A stretch of 24,068 nt of DNA from a virus: positions 1 to 24,068 of IMG/VR virus record IMGVR_UViG_3300025736_000203. One strand, written 5' to 3'. A model generated the notes under the pieces. That model was not told where the DNA came from. It worked only from the letters and a program-made list of their open reading frames with translations, and searched no databases. Below are positions 7,558 through 13,778 of the stretch, piece by piece; positions within the stretch are counted from its first letter, which is position 1, and every line of letters begins with the position of its first letter. The translations under genes were made by a program, and so were the position numbers.

Positions 7558-8004
7558 ATGAGCTTAAACCTTAATTATATGGCTGGTTTTTCAAGGATTA
7601 GCGGTTCAGACCGCGGAGCTATTAATAGGACTATATCGTCTTTAGCATTAGCTGTAGGAGATTTAGTTGCTTATAGCAGAACTGCTTATAAAGTAGAAAA
7701 AGCTACTTCAAGCACTCAAATTTATGATGTAGCTGGAATAGTAAAAGAAGCAACAACTACATCAGATACTACAGTATTAATAGATAGAATAATGCCTGGC
7801 GATGTTTATACTGTAGGTTCAGCAAGCAATTCAGCTGCTACACATAATTATCAAAGAATGCTATTAACGGATCACGATACTGTGAATAACACAGGCACAG
7901 ATGATGCGTCAGATGAGGCTTGTTTTTTACAAACTGGAACAAAAGGTATTAATACAGGTAAAGAAATCGTTGGAGAATTTGATTTATTCAAGAAAACTGC
8001 TTAA
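7558..8004 (+). CDS. Probable head decoration/stabilisation protein
   Basis: A 148-residue protein rich in Ala, Thr, Ser and Gly with short beta strands (SLALAVGDLVAYSRTAYKVE, DVAGIVKEATTTSD, GDVYTVGSAS). It sits directly upstream of the major capsid gene, the usual place for small proteins that bind the outside of the expanded shell, such as lambda gpD-type cement proteins. The composition and the 'GDLVAYS...VAGIV' pattern resemble that group. It lacks the acidic/coiled-coil character of its neighbours. The start at 7558 abuts the T tract; an alternative is the ATG at 7579. Confidence 0.65.
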   Translation: MSLNLNYMAGFSRISGSDRGAINRTISSLALAVGDLVAYSRTAYKVEKATSSTQIYDVAGIVKEATTTSDTTVLIDRIMPGDVYTVGSASNSAATHNYQRMLLTDHDTVNNTGTDDASDEACFLQTGTKGINTGKEIVGEFDLFKKTA

Positions 8005-8039
8005 TAGCAATTTATTAATCTTAACTTTTTAAAAAAAAT

Positions 8040-8338
8040 ATGTCAGTATTAAATATTGGACAAATTGCAGATACTACCAATCTTGCAATACAAAAAATTT
8101 GGAAAAAAGCTTCAATGGTAGATTTGAAACTTAAACAATTTTATAATTATAGAACAACTGAAGATTTATATGAAAAAGATAGTTCTGTATCTGGTTTAAA
8201 AGAAGCAGAATTTACTGATGAAAATGCTGAAATTACAGAAGATAATCTTATTCAAGGATTTGACCAGAGCTATGAACAGGAAGCAGTTGACATTTTAGTC
8301 CCTTTCTCTTATAAAGCGTTAAATTTCGGCGCTCTTGT
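8040..8338 (+). CDS. Major capsid protein, exon 1
   Basis: The first 99 codons plus two bases of the main shell protein. The text runs from MSVLNIGQIADTTNLAIQKI to VDILVPFSYKALNFGAL and meets an in-frame TAA at 8340-8342, inside the intron. The opening is typical of HK97-fold capsid proteins: an N-terminal helix, then a charged extended segment, here DSSVSGLKEAEFTDENAEIT. Joining base 8338 to 9252 restores one 337-residue reading frame (1014 bases with the stop), with ...NFGALVKFGIKKRKLDS across the junction. Unspliced RNA would give only a 100-residue truncated product. Identity is inferred from position after the scaffold, the split gene and total length. Confidence 0.85.
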
Positions 8339-8538
8339 TTAAGTAATTTTACAAGAAAAATCCTTTAAATTGCGGGAACACCTCTAAAATAGAGACAATC
8401 CGCAGCGAAACCCACTAAGGGGACGTTCAGAGACTATAATAAGGATACCCTACTTTTATAGAGGGTAAAGGGATAGTCCGAACTCTATGGTGACATAGAG
8501 AAACTGGCAGAAATGTCCAGTTCGCTCATTACAAGTGT

Positions 8539-8567
8539 TTGACTAATTTGGAAGTTTGGTATATACT
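8539..8567 (+). promoter_or_regulatory. Sigma70-type promoter inside the intron
   Basis: TTGACT (8539-8544) and TATACT (8562-8567) are separated by exactly 17 bases, one mismatch each from the sigma70 consensus boxes. Transcription would begin near 8574, about 20 bases before the endonuclease ATG at 8593, and downstream of the ribozyme core. The same stretch can fold as GACTAA (8541-8546) with TTAGTC (8566-8571). The endonuclease could thus be expressed without capsid-gene transcription. No Shine-Dalgarno site precedes 8593. Confidence 0.6.
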
Positions 8568-8592
8568 TAGTCTATAAGTAATAAATAAATAT

Positions 8593-9231
8593 ATGCCTAA
8601 AATTCTAAATGTTAATAAAAAATATAGAACTTATGAATGGTTATTTAATGAATATATTGTTAATAAAAAACCTTCAAGGGAAATTGCTTTGATAGTTGGT
8701 TGCGATAGAAAAACTATTGACCAATGGCTTAATAAAGTAAATATTCCTAAAAGAGGATTTGGTGGTAGTAGAGGAATAAAATCAAAGGAATGGTTAATTG
8801 AACAATATATAAAGAAAGAAAAATCTTTGTCAGAGATAGGAAAATATATTGGTGAGGATTTAAAAACAGTTCATAGGTGGATGATAAAATATAATATACA
8901 TAGGAGAAGTCTGTCAAAATCTCAAAGTGGTTCTAAATCTCATTTTTGGAGAGGTGGAGGACACGAAAGTAAAAGTAGTAAATATGTATTCGTATATGAT
9001 AAAAGTCATCCTTTCGCTAGACATAATGGTTATATATATGAACACAGAATAGTAGTTGAGAAAAAAATTGGAAAATATTTAACTAAAATAGAAGTGATAC
9101 ATCATATAAACTTTAAAAGGAATGATAATCGTTCTGAAAATCTATATTTATTTGCAACACATAAAGAACATATGTGTTACCATTCTCAATATAGGAATGG
9201 TAAAGCAAAATTATTAAAATCAAATATTTAG
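8593..9231 (+). CDS. HNH homing endonuclease encoded in the intron
   Basis: A 212-residue homing endonuclease that would cut intron-less capsid alleles and so copy the intron into them. Residues 16-54 and 67-105 are two related helix-turn-helix units of the form W-L-x3-Y-I ... E-I ... K-T ... W ... N-I-x2-R, used for DNA binding. The C-terminal part holds an HNH_3-type nuclease: a YIYEHRIVVEKKIG segment (about 147-160), then VIHHINFKRNDNRSENL (168-184) with H170/H171 and the downstream Asn residues, then HKEH. It lies between the ribozyme core and the 3' splice site, entirely outside the catalytic structure. It looks intact, which suggests a still mobile intron. Confidence 0.92.
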   Translation: MPKILNVNKKYRTYEWLFNEYIVNKKPSREIALIVGCDRKTIDQWLNKVNIPKRGFGGSRGIKSKEWLIEQYIKKEKSLSEIGKYIGEDLKTVHRWMIKYNIHRRSLSKSQSGSKSHFWRGGGHESKSSKYVFVYDKSHPFARHNGYIYEHRIVVEKKIGKYLTKIEVIHHINFKRNDNRSENLYLFATHKEHMCYHSQYRNGKAKLLKSNI

Positions 9232-9251
9232 TGAGTAGTAACAAATATTGG

Positions 9252-9966
9252 GAAATTTGGGATTAAGAAAAGAAAACTGGACAGTATCGCAGCAGAAATT
9301 GCAAAAGCATTGAATAGAAAGAAAGAAAAGTTAGCTGCTGAAAGATTAACTAATGGTTTTGGCACAACTTATACACATTATGGTATAGGGCGAAATAAAA
9401 CTATTACAATTACAGGTGGAGATGCTGTAGAACCTTGGTCAACAGCACACACAAGAGAAGACGGTGGAACTAATATGAACAATGTTGTTTATGACGGAAC
9501 TACTTATTCTTTACCATTTGATTATGCTGCTTATAAAGCCGCTAATCGCACAGCTTCTTTGTTAGTGGACCCACGAGGCAACCCAGACCCTATAACTTTA
9601 GACACTTTAATCTGTAAAACTGGTTCTAGTGTTTACCATAAAGCTATGGAAATTTTGGGAGCAATTAAGAGTGGTAAAATTGCAGAAAGTAATGATAATG
9701 ATGGTTCAGCACTTCCTGCTTTTAAAATTATTACTAATGAATTTCTTACACAAGACGCGTATTGGGGAATGTTCGATAGCTCAAAAGCATTAAGTGATGA
9801 ATATGGTTTTCAACATATTGAATCAGAAGCTAACAATCTTGACCCTGTAAATGTAGTTTATAAGACAAGAGAAATGCAGTTTGGAGGACACACATTATTC
9901 CGACAAGGACATAATGATGTAGCAAGAGCTTGGGTTTTCTCAGCAGGCGACAGTACAACTTCTTAA
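9252..9966 (+). CDS. Major capsid protein, exon 2
   Basis: The second part of the capsid gene, 237 codons after the junction codon. The frame is open from 9235 and has no proper ATG start, as expected of an exon; a TTG at 9310 is not a real start. It begins KFGIKKRKLDSIAAEIAKAL, the long helix region that in HK97-fold proteins precedes the peripheral domain, then ERLTNGFGTTYTHYG, a core domain with SLLVDPRGNPDPITLDTLIC, and ends in strands TREMQFGGHTLFRQGHNDVA and RAWVFSAGDSTTS. Joined with exon 1 the product is 337 residues, a normal capsid length. The exact family within the HK97 fold is not recognised. Confidence 0.88.
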
Positions 9967-9995
9967 TAATTTAATCAATGGTGATATTGTCAAAT

Positions 9996-10004
9996 AGTGG
10001 GTGA
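9996..10004 (+). repeat. Left 9-bp direct repeat of the HNH cassette
   Basis: AGTGGGTGA at 9996-10004 is repeated exactly at 10237-10245. The two copies bracket the folded segment and the HNH relic. This fits a target-site duplication or recombination scar, though a 9-bp match can also arise by chance. Confidence 0.5.
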
Positions 10005-10017
10005 TAGCTTCCGTAAG

Positions 10018-10052
10018 TGGGAGGATGGGTAATGTCTATTCTCCCAGCCCAT
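10018..10052 (+). other. G-rich segment with competing hairpins
   Basis: TGGGAG (10018-10023) pairs with CTCCCA (10041-10046), and ATGGG (10025-10029) pairs with CCCAT (10048-10052). The pairings interlock, but the loop lengths (1, 11 and 1 nt) are too tight for a classical H-type pseudoknot, so they are more likely alternatives. A third option is CTTCC (10008-10012) with GGGAG (10019-10023). The segment lies upstream of the HNH frame and is much more GC-rich than its surroundings. Confidence 0.45.
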
Positions 10053-10057
10053 AACAA

Positions 10058-10213
10058 ATTAAACAAAAATATAATTATAAATGTGCAATTTGTGGAAAAA
10101 AGAAAAAATTAACAAAAGACCATATTATTCCAATTTCAAAAAATGGATTAACTATTGTTTTAAATATACAACCATTATGTGCATTGTGTAATTCTATAAA
10201 AGGAGCAAACTAA
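10058..10213 (+). pseudogene. HNH nuclease domain without a start codon
   Basis: The frame encodes a compact HNH domain: CAICG, then KDHIIPISKNG, then IQPLCALCNSIKGAN and a stop at 10211. The paired CxxC motifs and DH match the zinc-bound HNH_1 fold. An in-frame stop lies at 10052 and there is no ATG, GTG or TTG before the domain; the first possible codon is ATT at 10058. An ATG at 10032 is in a frame one base off, and a single-base change in the A-rich run at 10061-10069 would join it to the domain. It is therefore probably a broken endonuclease, unrelated to the intron enzyme, which lacks CxxC pairs. A functional minimal protein from a rare start cannot be excluded. Confidence 0.65.
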
Positions 10214-10236
10214 AAAATTAATTAATTAACTATTGC

Positions 10237-10245
10237 AGTGGGTGA
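10237..10245 (+). repeat. Right 9-bp direct repeat of the HNH cassette
   Basis: The exact second copy of AGTGGGTGA (first at 9996). Its last bases also form the 5' arm of the hairpin before the gene at 10294. Removing one copy plus the 232 bases between them would leave a short, plausible intergenic leader. Confidence 0.5.
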
Positions 10246-10288
10246 AATATAAATTATATTAATACTCTATACACTTGGTTAATTTCAC
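10242..10288 (+). promoter_or_regulatory. Hairpin ahead of the start at 10294
   Basis: GTGAAAT (10242-10248) pairs perfectly with ATTTCAC (10282-10288) across a 33-nt AT-rich loop. The 3' arm ends 5 bases before the ATG. It matches, in position only, the hairpins at 5217, 5862, 6666 and 10971. The long loop makes it the weakest of the group. Confidence 0.4.
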
Positions 10289-10293
10289 AAAAT

Positions 10294-10956
10294 ATGTCAA
10301 CAATATACGGAAAAACATATTCTAATCCAAAGAATATTAATTTAAAACAAGGACTATTGAGATTTGATAAAACACATTCTTCAAATCCTTATTCTACTGA
10401 TGATGAGGGATGGGGATTATCAATCAATAGTTCAGACCAGTTAGTTTACTGGGACGGTTCATCGGAAAGTATCTTAGGTTCAATTAATGGATATATAACG
10501 ACTTTAGGCACATCTGACTTAATTCTTGATACTAACGAAGGTACTAATACAGGTAGTATTACTATCGCAGATGGTGTCGCTGGAGATATTACAGTTGCTA
10601 TTAATGGTGCTGGTAACTTCAATGTTCAGAACTTAGCATATCAAACCAATGTAGGGTCACCAGTTACTACAACAGCTACACTTACTTGGGGAGATGCGGA
10701 AGGACAGGTTGTATTCTGCACATCTGCTGGAGGTGCTTATACTTTAACCTTACCTACTGTTGCTTCGGTTGGCGCAGGCGGTTGGTACACATTCATTAAG
10801 AATGACGCGGATGCTAACGCTATTACTATTGCTGGTAGCGGAGCGGAAACAATAAATGGTTCTAATACTTATGCTTCTATAGACGCTGATTACGATACAG
10901 TAACTATACAATGCGATGGAATAGAATGGTTTATTACATCAGAGAAATTAGCTTAA
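10294..10956 (+). CDS. Short fibre or appendage protein
   Basis: A 220-residue Thr/Gly/Ala-rich beta protein. The N-terminal part (NINLKQGLLRFDKTHSSNPY, WGLSINSSDQLVYWDGSSES) is of the type found in virion appendage proteins. The middle has short parallel-strand repeats (TGSITIADGVAGDITVAING), and the end is a compact beta tip (YTFIKNDADANAITIAGSGA ... CDGIEWFI). It lacks membrane or catalytic motifs. The sequence fits a trimeric fibre or head-fibre protein. The C-terminal pattern 'DADANAITIAG ... TINGS ... W' is loosely mirrored at the end of the large fibre at 11345. Confidence 0.6.
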   Translation: MSTIYGKTYSNPKNINLKQGLLRFDKTHSSNPYSTDDEGWGLSINSSDQLVYWDGSSESILGSINGYITTLGTSDLILDTNEGTNTGSITIADGVAGDITVAINGAGNFNVQNLAYQTNVGSPVTTTATLTWGDAEGQVVFCTSAGGAYTLTLPTVASVGAGGWYTFIKNDADANAITIAGSGAETINGSNTYASIDADYDTVTIQCDGIEWFITSEKLA

Positions 10957-10970
10957 TAACTTTAAATAAT

Positions 10971-10994
10971 GGGGGAGAGCATTGGTTCTCCCCC
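10971..10994 (+). promoter_or_regulatory. GC-rich 10-bp hairpin ahead of the start at 11005
   Basis: GGGGGAGAGC (10971-10980) pairs with GTTCTCCCCC (10985-10994), including one G-U pair, around the loop ATTG. It stands out in AT-rich surroundings and ends 10 bases before the ATG. No U tract follows, so it is not a usual terminator. It could stabilise the downstream mRNA or limit read-through. An upstream in-frame ATG at 10969 would put the hairpin inside the gene, which is unlikely. Confidence 0.65.
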
Positions 10995-11004
10995 CGATAA
11001 TAAT

Positions 11005-11340
11005 ATGTCAGCAGTTACATTTGAGAAACAACAATCGGCTGTTATATCTTGCAGTGCTTCAGGGCATAACGAAATTATAGCAGCACCTTCACAAGGATAT
11101 ATTGCTATAGATCATATAGATTTTATACCTACAACAGCTGTAAGCGTATATTTAGAAAATGGCACTACAGCTTTAACAGGAGTATATCCATTAGACGCAA
11201 AACAAGCATATACCATTGAAAATACTACACAAAATCAAGATGGCATTTTTACTATGTCGCCAGAAACAGCTTTTCAAATTAATCTTGATGCTACAGCGGA
11301 AATTAATGGTTATGTTAGATATAGAATAATAGGTAAATAA
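11005..11340 (+). CDS. Small beta-sandwich virion protein
   Basis: An 111-residue protein made almost entirely of predicted beta strands (EIIAAPSQGYIAIDHIDFIP, VSVYLENGTTALTGVYPLDA, ending EINGYVRYRIIG). The layout 'N..I.AAP..G.I.I......V.V.L.NG...LTG..PL...' followed by '...G.V.Y.I.G' resembles a group of small beta-sandwich proteins found next to phage fibre genes, which may serve as decoration or adaptor domains. The ATG at 11005 is chosen over 10969 because the longer form would begin inside a strong hairpin and add a low-complexity tail (GESIGSPPDNN). It is followed 4 bases later by the large fibre gene. Confidence 0.6.
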   Translation: MSAVTFEKQQSAVISCSASGHNEIIAAPSQGYIAIDHIDFIPTTAVSVYLENGTTALTGVYPLDAKQAYTIENTTQNQDGIFTMSPETAFQINLDATAEINGYVRYRIIGK

Positions 11341-11344
11341 AATT

Positions 11345-13510
11345 ATGTCCCATATAGCAGTTCAAGGCGAACAATCTACAGATGAAGAAATTGAGATGAT
11401 AACTGAATTATATGAGTTAGATAATTCTGCTACTGACGAATTTATCCGTAAGGTAAATGGTTCATTTGTTAATGCAGAGGTTAATATTTCTTTAGATGAT
11501 AATTATTTAAAACTAGATGGGACAAACATAGATGATTTAGTATTGAATGATTTTAATATAGGTTCAATTTTATTCATTGACAGTAATCACAATTTAGCAG
11601 AAGATAATGCGAATTTGAATTTTGATGATGATACGAATACTTTAACAGTTGGTAATATAACGGGAACAGATTTAGATTTAACACTAGGCACAGGAGATAT
11701 TTCAACATCAGGGACTTTAGGAGCAGGGGCGTCTACGCTAGGGACTATTGGTTCAGGGGCAATAACTTCATCAGGAGATTTAAAAGTAAATAGCGGTTTG
11801 ATACATTTAGAAAAAGACCAAGACGCTATTACAGAAATTCGTATAGACAACGACACAGAGGGCACAGGAGAGGTGACACAGGGTTTTACGATGTATGACG
11901 GAGCTACAAAGGTTGCTTCCCTAGAAAGGACGAATAACGGAGCTCAAACAGTTTTAAATAATACAGGCGGACTTTTACAATTAAAGACAACAACTTCGGG
12001 CAATATACTTTTATCACCTGCTGGAGTTGTTTATCTAAACGATAATAAGAAATTAGCCTTTGGCGGTTCGGCTGATACGGATAGTTATATCAGCTGGGAT
12101 AATGCGAATACTGAACTTGATATTTATTCATCGGGGGGATTAAATCTAACTGCAACCGCTTTAGGATTATCAGGGACTACACCATATTTCACTTTAACAA
12201 ATACAACATTTGAAGATACCGAAGGTGGTTCAGAGAGCAAATTAATATTTAATGGTTTTACACTCGCCGAAGCTCCTTATACTGGGGCGATGATACAGGC
12301 TAGTAATGACGGTGGAGACACAGACCAAAAAACAGATTTAATATTTTATACTAATGACGGAAGCGATGGGGCTACGCCGACTGAGGGGATGAGGCTTGAT
12401 AGCAGTAGAAATATAACCGCTAATGTTACATCAAATATAACAGCGTTAGGGGTAGGAGGTGCTGGTTCAGTAACAGCCTTATCTTGTAAAAATTTAGATG
12501 ATGGGAGTGGACACGAAGGAGGTTTAATATCTTTAGTCTCTAAAGGGTGGGGAGAATGGGCATTGTATGTTGGTGATATAACAAATACTGTTAATAAACT
12601 ATTCTATGGTGCCGCTGGGTTCACTACATTTAAAGCATATAATTCAGGTGTTCAGTTCGCTAATGTTGGGCAAGTCCCGTTGATGACAATATTAAATGGT
12701 GGCAACGTCGGCATAGGCGAAACAGCCCCAGATACTAAACTTGAAATCTTCCACGCAGGCACTCAATTAAAACTCTCCTACGACGCTTCAAACTACATCA
12801 CCTTCGCCACACAGTCCGACGGCGATCTAACGATAGATAGTAATAAGACAAATTATGTTTTGGATTTCGGAGATGGAATACTCCAAACAGGCAACGCTAT
12901 ACAATTTACCCAGACAGACGGCAACGAATACATTGACAGTCTTGCAGACGGGTATATGGATTATGGAGCTACCACAGGACACAGGTTTAATAACGATATA
13001 ACAACAACGGGCAGAATGATTTTAGACGGTGATTCTTCTATGGCTGATTATGCTAATTCCGCTCATGCAATAATATTCGGAGAGGGACAAGATTCAGCTA
13101 TTGGTTATGACAGTGAAGATACTTATCTTGTTAATCTTGTAGGGTCTGGGGATTTTAATGTATCAATGAATTTGAAGTCTACGGGGAGGCTATCATCAGG
13201 CACAATGACGATAACTGCAAGTTCAGATAATACTGATGTTTCTGGAATTAATACATTATTTATAAATCCAGGAGCGGCGGTTGTTATAGGTGGGTTTGCA
13301 GGAGGTGTGGATGGGCAAGTTTTACACGTTATTATTGTTGACGCAGATCAAGCTGTAACATTTGAAAATGAAGAAGCAACTGGAACTCAAAAATTAGCAA
13401 TGCACGAGTCTAGTGATGAAACTATAACAAACGAAAGAGCAGGATTTACTTTTGTATTTAATTCAACAACAGGATTTTGGCACGATGTTTCTCATGCTCG
13501 GCATGTTTGA
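11345..13510 (+). CDS. Large tail fibre protein
   Basis: A 721-residue, Gly/Thr/Asp/Asn-rich protein typical of a long trimeric fibre. Residues 1-46 (IAVQGEQSTDEEIEMITELY ... EFIRKVNGSF) match the N-terminus of the fibre at 14677 and are a likely attachment domain. Then come irregular beta repeats (GNITGTDLDLTLGTGDISTS, SITASG-type strands), the recurring fibre motif NVGIGETAPDTKLEIFHAGT (about residue 457), and a C-terminal domain (GQVLHVIIVDADQAVTFENE ... GFWHDVSHARHV). No intramolecular chaperone peptidase (S74-type) signature is seen at the end. Bases 12690-12960 use more C-ending codons than the surroundings, suggesting a transferred segment. Confidence 0.8.
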   Translation: MSHIAVQGEQSTDEEIEMITELYELDNSATDEFIRKVNGSFVNAEVNISLDDNYLKLDGTNIDDLVLNDFNIGSILFIDSNHNLAEDNANLNFDDDTNTLTVGNITGTDLDLTLGTGDISTSGTLGAGASTLGTIGSGAITSSGDLKVNSGLIHLEKDQDAITEIRIDNDTEGTGEVTQGFTMYDGATKVASLERTNNGAQTVLNNTGGLLQLKTTTSGNILLSPAGVVYLNDNKKLAFGGSADTDSYISWDNANTELDIYSSGGLNLTATALGLSGTTPYFTLTNTTFEDTEGGSESKLIFNGFTLAEAPYTGAMIQASNDGGDTDQKTDLIFYTNDGSDGATPTEGMRLDSSRNITANVTSNITALGVGGAGSVTALSCKNLDDGSGHEGGLISLVSKGWGEWALYVGDITNTVNKLFYGAAGFTTFKAYNSGVQFANVGQVPLMTILNGGNVGIGETAPDTKLEIFHAGTQLKLSYDASNYITFATQSDGDLTIDSNKTNYVLDFGDGILQTGNAIQFTQTDGNEYIDSLADGYMDYGATTGHRFNNDITTTGRMILDGDSSMADYANSAHAIIFGEGQDSAIGYDSEDTYLVNLVGSGDFNVSMNLKSTGRLSSGTMTITASSDNTDVSGINTLFINPGAAVVIGGFAGGVDGQVLHVIIVDADQAVTFENEEATGTQKLAMHESSDETITNERAGFTFVFNSTTGFWHDVSHARHV

Positions 13511-13531
13511 TAAATTAACATAAAAAAACCT

Positions 13532-13777
13532 ATGATTAAAACATTCAAATTAGTAGAAAACCAAATAGAAAAAACAGTTAAAGATAATGTAGAAGTGATC
13601 ATCACAGAGGTAGAAACTTTTACAAACGAATTTAAAAAAACAGCAGGGCAATCTAAAGCCGAAAGTGAAAGATTAGCAAATAAGATAATCGCCGTGCAGG
13701 AACAAAAGGCAAGAGTTGATGCAGAAACTATAGAAATAGAAAAAGAGGCGGATAAATTTATATTAACAGAAAAATAA
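13532..13777 (+). CDS. Short coiled-coil protein
   Basis: An 81-residue Lys/Glu-rich protein with heptad spacing through most of its length (ENQIEKTVKDNVEVIITEVE, then RLANKIIAVQEQKARVDAET). No membrane segment or motif. The start follows TAAAAAAACCT, the same A-rich context found at 6208. It stands between the large fibre and a much longer coiled-coil protein, whose gene begins one base after its stop. A structural rod or fibre partner is a reasonable guess. Function not recognised. Confidence 0.6.
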   Translation: MIKTFKLVENQIEKTVKDNVEVIITEVETFTNEFKKTAGQSKAESERLANKIIAVQEQKARVDAETIEIEKEADKFILTEK

Positions 13778-13778
13778 T

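Larger units (their letters stand above)
8339..9251 (+). mobile_element. Group I intron in the capsid gene, with HNH endonuclease
   Basis: A 913-nt self-splicing intron. The core folds as: P1, exon TCTTGT (8333-8338) with ACAAGA (8351-8356); P3, ATCCTT (8360-8365) with AAGGAT (8441-8446); P4, TGCGG (8371-8375) with CCGCA (8400-8404); P5, CTCT (8382-8385) with AGAG (8391-8394); P6, CCC (8411-8413) with GGG; P7, GTTC and GACTAT (8425-8437) with ATAGTC and GAAC (8473-8483); P8, TACCCT (8446-8451) with AGGGTA (8462-8467); P9, CTCTATG (8483-8489) with CATAGAG (8494-8500) closed by the GNRA loop GTGA; P9.1, AACTGG (8502-8507) with CCAGTT (8517-8522). P10 is AATTTT (8345-8350) with GAAATT (9252-9257) of exon 2, and G9251 is the terminal guanosine. 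With only 2 nt between P7 and P3 there is no room for P7.1/P7.2, so it is not a typical IA intron. Confidence 0.92.
9967..10293. other. 327-base gap: HNH relic, direct repeats, foldable RNA
   Basis: No intact gene lies here. From left to right it contains the capsid stop region, a 9-bp repeat AGTGGGTGA (9996-10004), a G-rich segment that can fold (10018-10052), a reading frame for a short HNH nuclease domain without a normal start (10058-10213), a second AGTGGGTGA (10237-10245), and a hairpin just before the next start (10242-10288). The whole stretch between the repeats looks like an insertion. No group I core motif, terminator or strong promoter was found. Confidence 0.7.

Noticed and set aside
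9310-9966. Independent gene starting with TTG at 9310
   Set aside because: The frame is open well upstream to 9235 and joins exactly to exon 1 by the intron P1/P10 pairings; it is exon 2 of the capsid gene.
10018-10052. Classical H-type pseudoknot
   Set aside because: A single-nucleotide third loop cannot span a 6-bp stem; alternative hairpins are more likely.
10018-10213. HEARO/omega-RNA with IscB-like nuclease
   Set aside because: The HNH frame is only about 50 residues with no RuvC or bridge-helix parts, and the RNA segment is much too short.
9967-10293. A second group I intron in the gap after the capsid gene
   Set aside because: There is no P7-type motif or P4-P6 core, and both flanking genes are complete without joining.
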